Positions 13,249 to 16,319 of a stretch of 16,319 bases of DNA are shown piece after piece. The stretch is from contig JAQXMV010000083.1 of the NCBI GenBank assembly GCA_029013165.1, forward strand, positions 1 through 16,319. The letters run 5' to 3'. The DNA is from Oscillospiraceae bacterium. Its GTDB lineage: Bacteria; Bacillota; Clostridia; Oscillospirales; Acutalibacteraceae. The position numbers and the translations under genes are program-made. Below the pieces are notes generated by a model. That model was given only the letters and a program-made list of their open reading frames with translations. It was not told where the DNA came from and searched no databases. The first letter of the stretch is position 1. Every line of letters begins with the position of its first letter.

Positions 13249-15237
13249 ATGCACGGTATAGGAGTTTTCGTCTGCCACTGCGGAAGCAATATTGCGGCCA
13301 CGGTAGATGTTAAAAAAGTTGTGGAAATGGCTAAACTGGAGCCGGGCGTTGTCCACGCCGAGGAATACCAGTATATGTGCTCTGAGGCGGGCCAGGAAAG
13401 AATCGCCAAGGCCGTCAGAGAAAAGAATCTGAAAGGAATCGTCGTTTGCTCCTGTTCTCCCCGTATGCACGAGGCGACTTTCCGGAAATGTGCCGAAAAG
13501 GCCGGTATCAACCCCTATATGGTTGAGATCGCCAATATCCGTGAGCAGTGCTCATGGATTCATAAGGATATTCAGGAGGCTACCGAAAAGGCCGTTATCC
13601 TGGCAAGGGCGGCCATCGCCAAGGTGAACCTCAATACTTCTCTCGTGGCAGGGGAAAGCAGCGTTACCAAGCGTGCCCTCGTCATCGGCGGCGGTATTGC
13701 CGGTATCCAGACAGCGCTGGATATTGCCGACGCAGGATATGAGGTCGATATCGTGGAAAAGACACCGTCCATCGGCGGCAAGATGTCACAGCTTGATAAG
13801 ACTTTCCCGACCCTCGACTGCTCGGCTTGTATTCTCACACCGAAAATGGTGGACGCGGCGGCTCACGAAAAGATCACGATTTATTCCTACAGCGAAGTGG
13901 AAAAGGTCTCCGGCTTTGTCGGTGATTTCACGGTGGATATCCGAAAAAAGGCAAGATATGTCAACATGGATAAGTGCACCGGCTGCGGCGCCTGCATGGA
14001 GAAATGCCCCAGCAAAAAGGCACTGAGCGAATTCAACTCAGGCCTTTGCAACAGAACGGCGATTTACACGCCCTTTGCTCAGGCAATCCCCAATGTTCCC
14101 GTCATTGACCCCGAACAGTGTCTCAAGCTCAAGTCCGGCAAGTGCGGCCTTTGTGAAAGAGTCTGTCAGGCAGGAGCCATTGACTATAAGCAGGAGGACG
14201 AGATCGTCACCAATAAATACGGCGCCATTGTGGTAGCTACGGGCTTTGAAGTGATCAAGCTCGATAATCTTCAGGAATATGCCTATTCCCAGAGCAAGGA
14301 TGTCATCACTTCCCTCGAGCTGGAAAGAATCATGAACGCCGCCGGCCCCACCAAGGGTCATCTCGAGAGACTCAGCGACGGCAAGGCCCCGAAAAACATC
14401 GTCTTTATTCAGTGCGTCGGTTCCCGCTGTAGCGAAAATAAGGGCAAGCCCTATTGCTCGAAGATCTGCTGTATGTACACCGCAAAGCACGCTATGCTCA
14501 TCCGAGATAAATATCCCGATGTCAATGTTACGGTCTTCTATATTGATGTCCGTACACCGGGAAAGAACTTCGATGAATTTTACAGAAGAGCCGTGGAAGA
14601 ATACGGTGTCAACTATATCAAGGGTCAGGTCGGCAAGGTTACGCCGGAGCCAAACGGCAAGCTGACCGTTCACGGCGTCGATCTCCTTGACAATAAACAG
14701 GTCAAGGTCGAGGCGGATATGGTGGTTCTCGCAGCCGCCATCGAGCCCTCTCCCACTGTGAGAAATATTGCAACCATGCTCACGGCCAGCATTGATACCA
14801 ATAACTTCCTAACGGAGGCTCACCCGAAGCTCCGTCCCGTGGAATCGCCCACAGCCGGTGTGTTCCTTTCGGGCGTTTGCCAGGGGCCCAAGGATATCCC
14901 CGAGACCGTATCTCAGGCCGGTGCCGCCGCCGTCAAGGTAATCGGACTGCTGGCTAAGGACAAGCTGCTGACCAACCCCTGCACCGCAAAGGCCGACGAG
15001 CTTCTGTGCAACGGCTGCAGCACCTGCGCCAATGTATGTCCTTACGGCGCCATATCCTATCAGGATAAGCTCATCAACGATCACGGCATCAAAAAGACAC
15101 ACCGCATTGCCGTTGTCAACAGCGCTCTGTGTCAGGGCTGCGGCGCTTGTACCGTTGCCTGTCCCTCCGGTGTTATGGATCTTCAGGGCTTCTCCAACAG
15201 ACAGATTATTTCGGAGGTGGATGCGATATGTCGATAA
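13249..15237 (+). CDS. hdrA: Heterodisulfide reductase-like subunit A (FAD, multiple [4Fe-4S])
   Basis: A 662-residue protein, the full length of standard HdrA, the flavin subunit that in methanogens performs electron bifurcation. The N-terminal domain has Cys9-x-Cys11, Cys44 and VVCSCSPRMHE (Cys67, Cys69). The FAD-binding loop is VIGGGIAG (145-152), followed by the HdrA signature GGKMSQLDKTFPTLDCSACI with Cys191 and Cys194. A ferredoxin-like cluster motif sits at Cys243-246-249-253, with a further Cys-rich stretch (CLKLKSGKCGLCERVC). Two C-terminal [4Fe-4S] motifs are at Cys587-590-593-597 and Cys628-631-634-638. The start is at 13249, 7 bases after AGGAGG (13236-13241); an in-frame extension to 13186 lies inside hdrC. 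The last 10 bases overlap the next gene. Confidence 0.95.
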   Translation: MHGIGVFVCHCGSNIAATVDVKKVVEMAKLEPGVVHAEEYQYMCSEAGQERIAKAVREKNLKGIVVCSCSPRMHEATFRKCAEKAGINPYMVEIANIREQCSWIHKDIQEATEKAVILARAAIAKVNLNTSLVAGESSVTKRALVIGGGIAGIQTALDIADAGYEVDIVEKTPSIGGKMSQLDKTFPTLDCSACILTPKMVDAAAHEKITIYSYSEVEKVSGFVGDFTVDIRKKARYVNMDKCTGCGACMEKCPSKKALSEFNSGLCNRTAIYTPFAQAIPNVPVIDPEQCLKLKSGKCGLCERVCQAGAIDYKQEDEIVTNKYGAIVVATGFEVIKLDNLQEYAYSQSKDVITSLELERIMNAAGPTKGHLERLSDGKAPKNIVFIQCVGSRCSENKGKPYCSKICCMYTAKHAMLIRDKYPDVNVTVFYIDVRTPGKNFDEFYRRAVEEYGVNYIKGQVGKVTPEPNGKLTVHGVDLLDNKQVKVEADMVVLAAAIEPSPTVRNIATMLTASIDTNNFLTEAHPKLRPVESPTAGVFLSGVCQGPKDIPETVSQAGAAAVKVIGLLAKDKLLTNPCTAKADELLCNGCSTCANVCPYGAISYQDKLINDHGIKKTHRIAVVNSALCQGCGACTVACPSGVMDLQGFSNRQIISEVDAICR

Positions 15238-15665
15238 ATCAGGAATTCAAACCGAAAATTGTCGCTTTCTGCTGCAACTGGTGTTCCTATGCCGGTGCTG
15301 ATCTTGCAGGCAGCAGCAGATTGGCTTATCCCGCCGATGTCAAAATCATCCGCGTTCCCTGTTCCTGCCGTGTGAACCCCATGTTCATTCTGCGCGCCTT
15401 TGAGAAAGGTGCCGACGGCGTTATTATCTGCGGCTGTCACCCCGGCGACTGCCATTACAGCACAGGCAATTACTATGCAAGAAGAAGAATGACACTGCTT
15501 TTCTCCATGCTCGAATATGTGGGCATCGAAAGAGGCAGAACCCGCGTCGAGTGGGTCAGTGCGGCCGAGGGCGTCAAGTTCTCTGCCACCATGAATGAGT
15601 TTGTGGAGACTGTCCGTGAGCTGGGACCGAATGTCAGATTGGGGGATTTGAGATGCAAGAACTGA
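15228..15665 (+). CDS. MvhD/FlxD-like [2Fe-2S] electron-transfer subunit
   Basis: A 145-residue protein of the MvhD/FlpD/FlxD family. In methanogens MvhD links hydrogenase or formate dehydrogenase to HdrA, and in bacterial Flx-Hdr complexes FlxD passes electrons from the NAD(P)-dependent flavin module. Conserved cysteine motifs are present: FCCNWCSYAGAD (Cys15, Cys16, Cys19), VPCSCRVNP, and ICGCHPGDCHYSTGNYYA. The ATG at 15228 has GGAGGTGG (15213-15220) 7 bases upstream and overlaps the end of hdrA by 10 bases. Its own stop lies 13 bases inside the next gene. Such overlaps argue for tightly coupled translation and equal amounts of subunits. Whether the partner is hydrogenase, formate dehydrogenase or an NADH module depends on genes beyond the window. 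Confidence 0.9.
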   Translation: MSINQEFKPKIVAFCCNWCSYAGADLAGSSRLAYPADVKIIRVPCSCRVNPMFILRAFEKGADGVIICGCHPGDCHYSTGNYYARRRMTLLFSMLEYVGIERGRTRVEWVSAAEGVKFSATMNEFVETVRELGPNVRLGDLRCKN

Positions 15666-16319
15666 TTAAGCGCATGAAAGAGCTGCTGGAAAACGGAAGC
15701 GTTGACAGGGTTCTCGGCTGGAAAAAGGGCGACCTCTCCTATAATCCCGAGCCGGCATATTTCAACAGCGCCGAGGAGCTGGACGAGTTTATTTATGACG
15801 GCTTCTGCGGAGCCAATCTGAGCAAATATATGATCAAGGCCGCTAACCTTGAGGGCAAAACCCTCGTTCTGCTCAAGCCCTGCGACACCTACAGCTTCAA
15901 TCAGCTGCTCAAGGAGCACAGGGTCAACCGGGAAAAGACCTATATCATCGGTGTCGGCTGCAAAGGCAAGCTGGACATCGAAAAGGTCAAGAAAAGCGGC
16001 ATCAAGGGTATCCGTTCCGTTTGCGGCGCCGAAATCGACGGGGACTGCACGGAACTGAAGTTTGACACCGTTTACGGTGAAAAGACCTTCCCTTACAAAA
16101 AAGCCATGCTGGAAAGATGCCATGTCTGCAAGGGCAAGGAGCACATGATCTATGATGAGCTGATGATTGACAGCGTCGACACCAAGGACGAGGATCGTTT
16201 TGCCGAGGTCGAGATCATCGAAAACCTCCCTGCCGATGAAAAATTTGAATACTTCCGCAAGGAACTGAGCAAGTGCATCCGCTGCAACGCCTGCCGTAAT
16301 GTCTGTCCGGCCTGTTCCT
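15653..16319 (+). CDS. FrhB/FdhB-like iron-sulfur subunit (partial, runs off window)
   Basis: The first 222 residues of a protein that continues past the window end; no stop is present. It begins MQELIKRMKELLENG, with GGGGGA (15641-15646) 6 bases upstream. It resembles the F420-hydrogenase/formate-dehydrogenase beta-subunit family (FrhB/FdhB), flavin and iron-sulfur proteins that often accompany hdrA and mvhD in bacteria lacking F420. Seen here: TLVLLKPCDTYSF, IIGVGCKGKLD, a CHVCKG pair, and a ferredoxin motif Cys208-x2-Cys211-x2-Cys214-x3-Cys218 (CIRCNACRNVCPAC) at the visible end, where family members usually continue with further cysteines. In this family the flavin can face NAD(P)H, ferredoxin or another carrier, so the donor cannot be named. 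It overlaps the mvhD-like gene by 13 bases. Confidence 0.8.
   Translation, partial: MQELIKRMKELLENGSVDRVLGWKKGDLSYNPEPAYFNSAEELDEFIYDGFCGANLSKYMIKAANLEGKTLVLLKPCDTYSFNQLLKEHRVNREKTYIIGVGCKGKLDIEKVKKSGIKGIRSVCGAEIDGDCTELKFDTVYGEKTFPYKKAMLERCHVCKGKEHMIYDELMIDSVDTKDEDRFAEVEIIENLPADEKFEYFRKELSKCIRCNACRNVCPACS

Overview
The window reads like the chromosome of an anaerobic, fermentative Firmicute of the class Clostridia, probably an Oscillospirales/Ruminococcaceae-type gut or rumen bacterium. The reasons are the strong AGGAGG-type ribosome binding sites, the mixed AGA/CGC arginine usage, the short-chain-dehydrogenase form of the mannonate/fructuronate enzyme, and a bacterial HdrABC/MvhD-type electron-transfer operon. 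No ribosomal RNA, tRNA, CRISPR array, transposase or phage gene was found. The lineage is an inference from gene content.

Region 1 (1-4691, plus strand): the last codons of an upstream gene and its terminator come first, then sfsA with its own strong promoter. A promoter at 906-934 then drives three genes with 42-44 base gaps: a membrane-anchored GDPD-fold protein whose catalytic residues are almost all gone, a cytoplasmic beta-lactamase-fold serine hydrolase, and a YhhN/TMEM86-type membrane protein (lysoplasmalogenase family). A bidirectional terminator at 4656-4691 ends the run. The trio suggests phospholipid or plasmalogen turnover, but this is unproven.

Region 2 (4729-11101): an AraC-family regulator diverges from a compact hexuronate operon, uxaC-uxuA-SDR fructuronate reductase-KDPG aldolase-KDG kinase. 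Together these convert D-glucuronate through D-fructuronate, D-mannonate, KDG and KDPG to pyruvate and glyceraldehyde-3-phosphate. The aldolase carries an extra C-terminal domain resembling the glyoxalase/VOC fold. No uronate transporter or glycosidase lies in the window.

Region 3 (11102-12054): a gene-free stretch of about 950 bases. It holds two almost identical 30-base terminator-like hairpins bracketing about 520 bases of nested dyad symmetry. Inside that is a 278-base unit with 24-base terminal inverted repeats (21/24 matching) beginning and ending in TA, which looks like a MITE-type element or a highly structured RNA. After it come a near-consensus promoter, a leader hairpin and a possible 21-codon leader ORF.

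Region 4 (12055-16319 and beyond): a tightly coupled operon encodes HdrB, HdrC, HdrA, an MvhD/FlxD-like subunit and the start of an FrhB/FdhB-like iron-sulfur flavoprotein subunit that runs off the end. This is a soluble heterodisulfide-reductase-like complex, probably for flavin-based electron bifurcation or confurcation, in an organism with no sign of methanogenesis here. Its electron donor and disulfide-type acceptor cannot be determined from this window.
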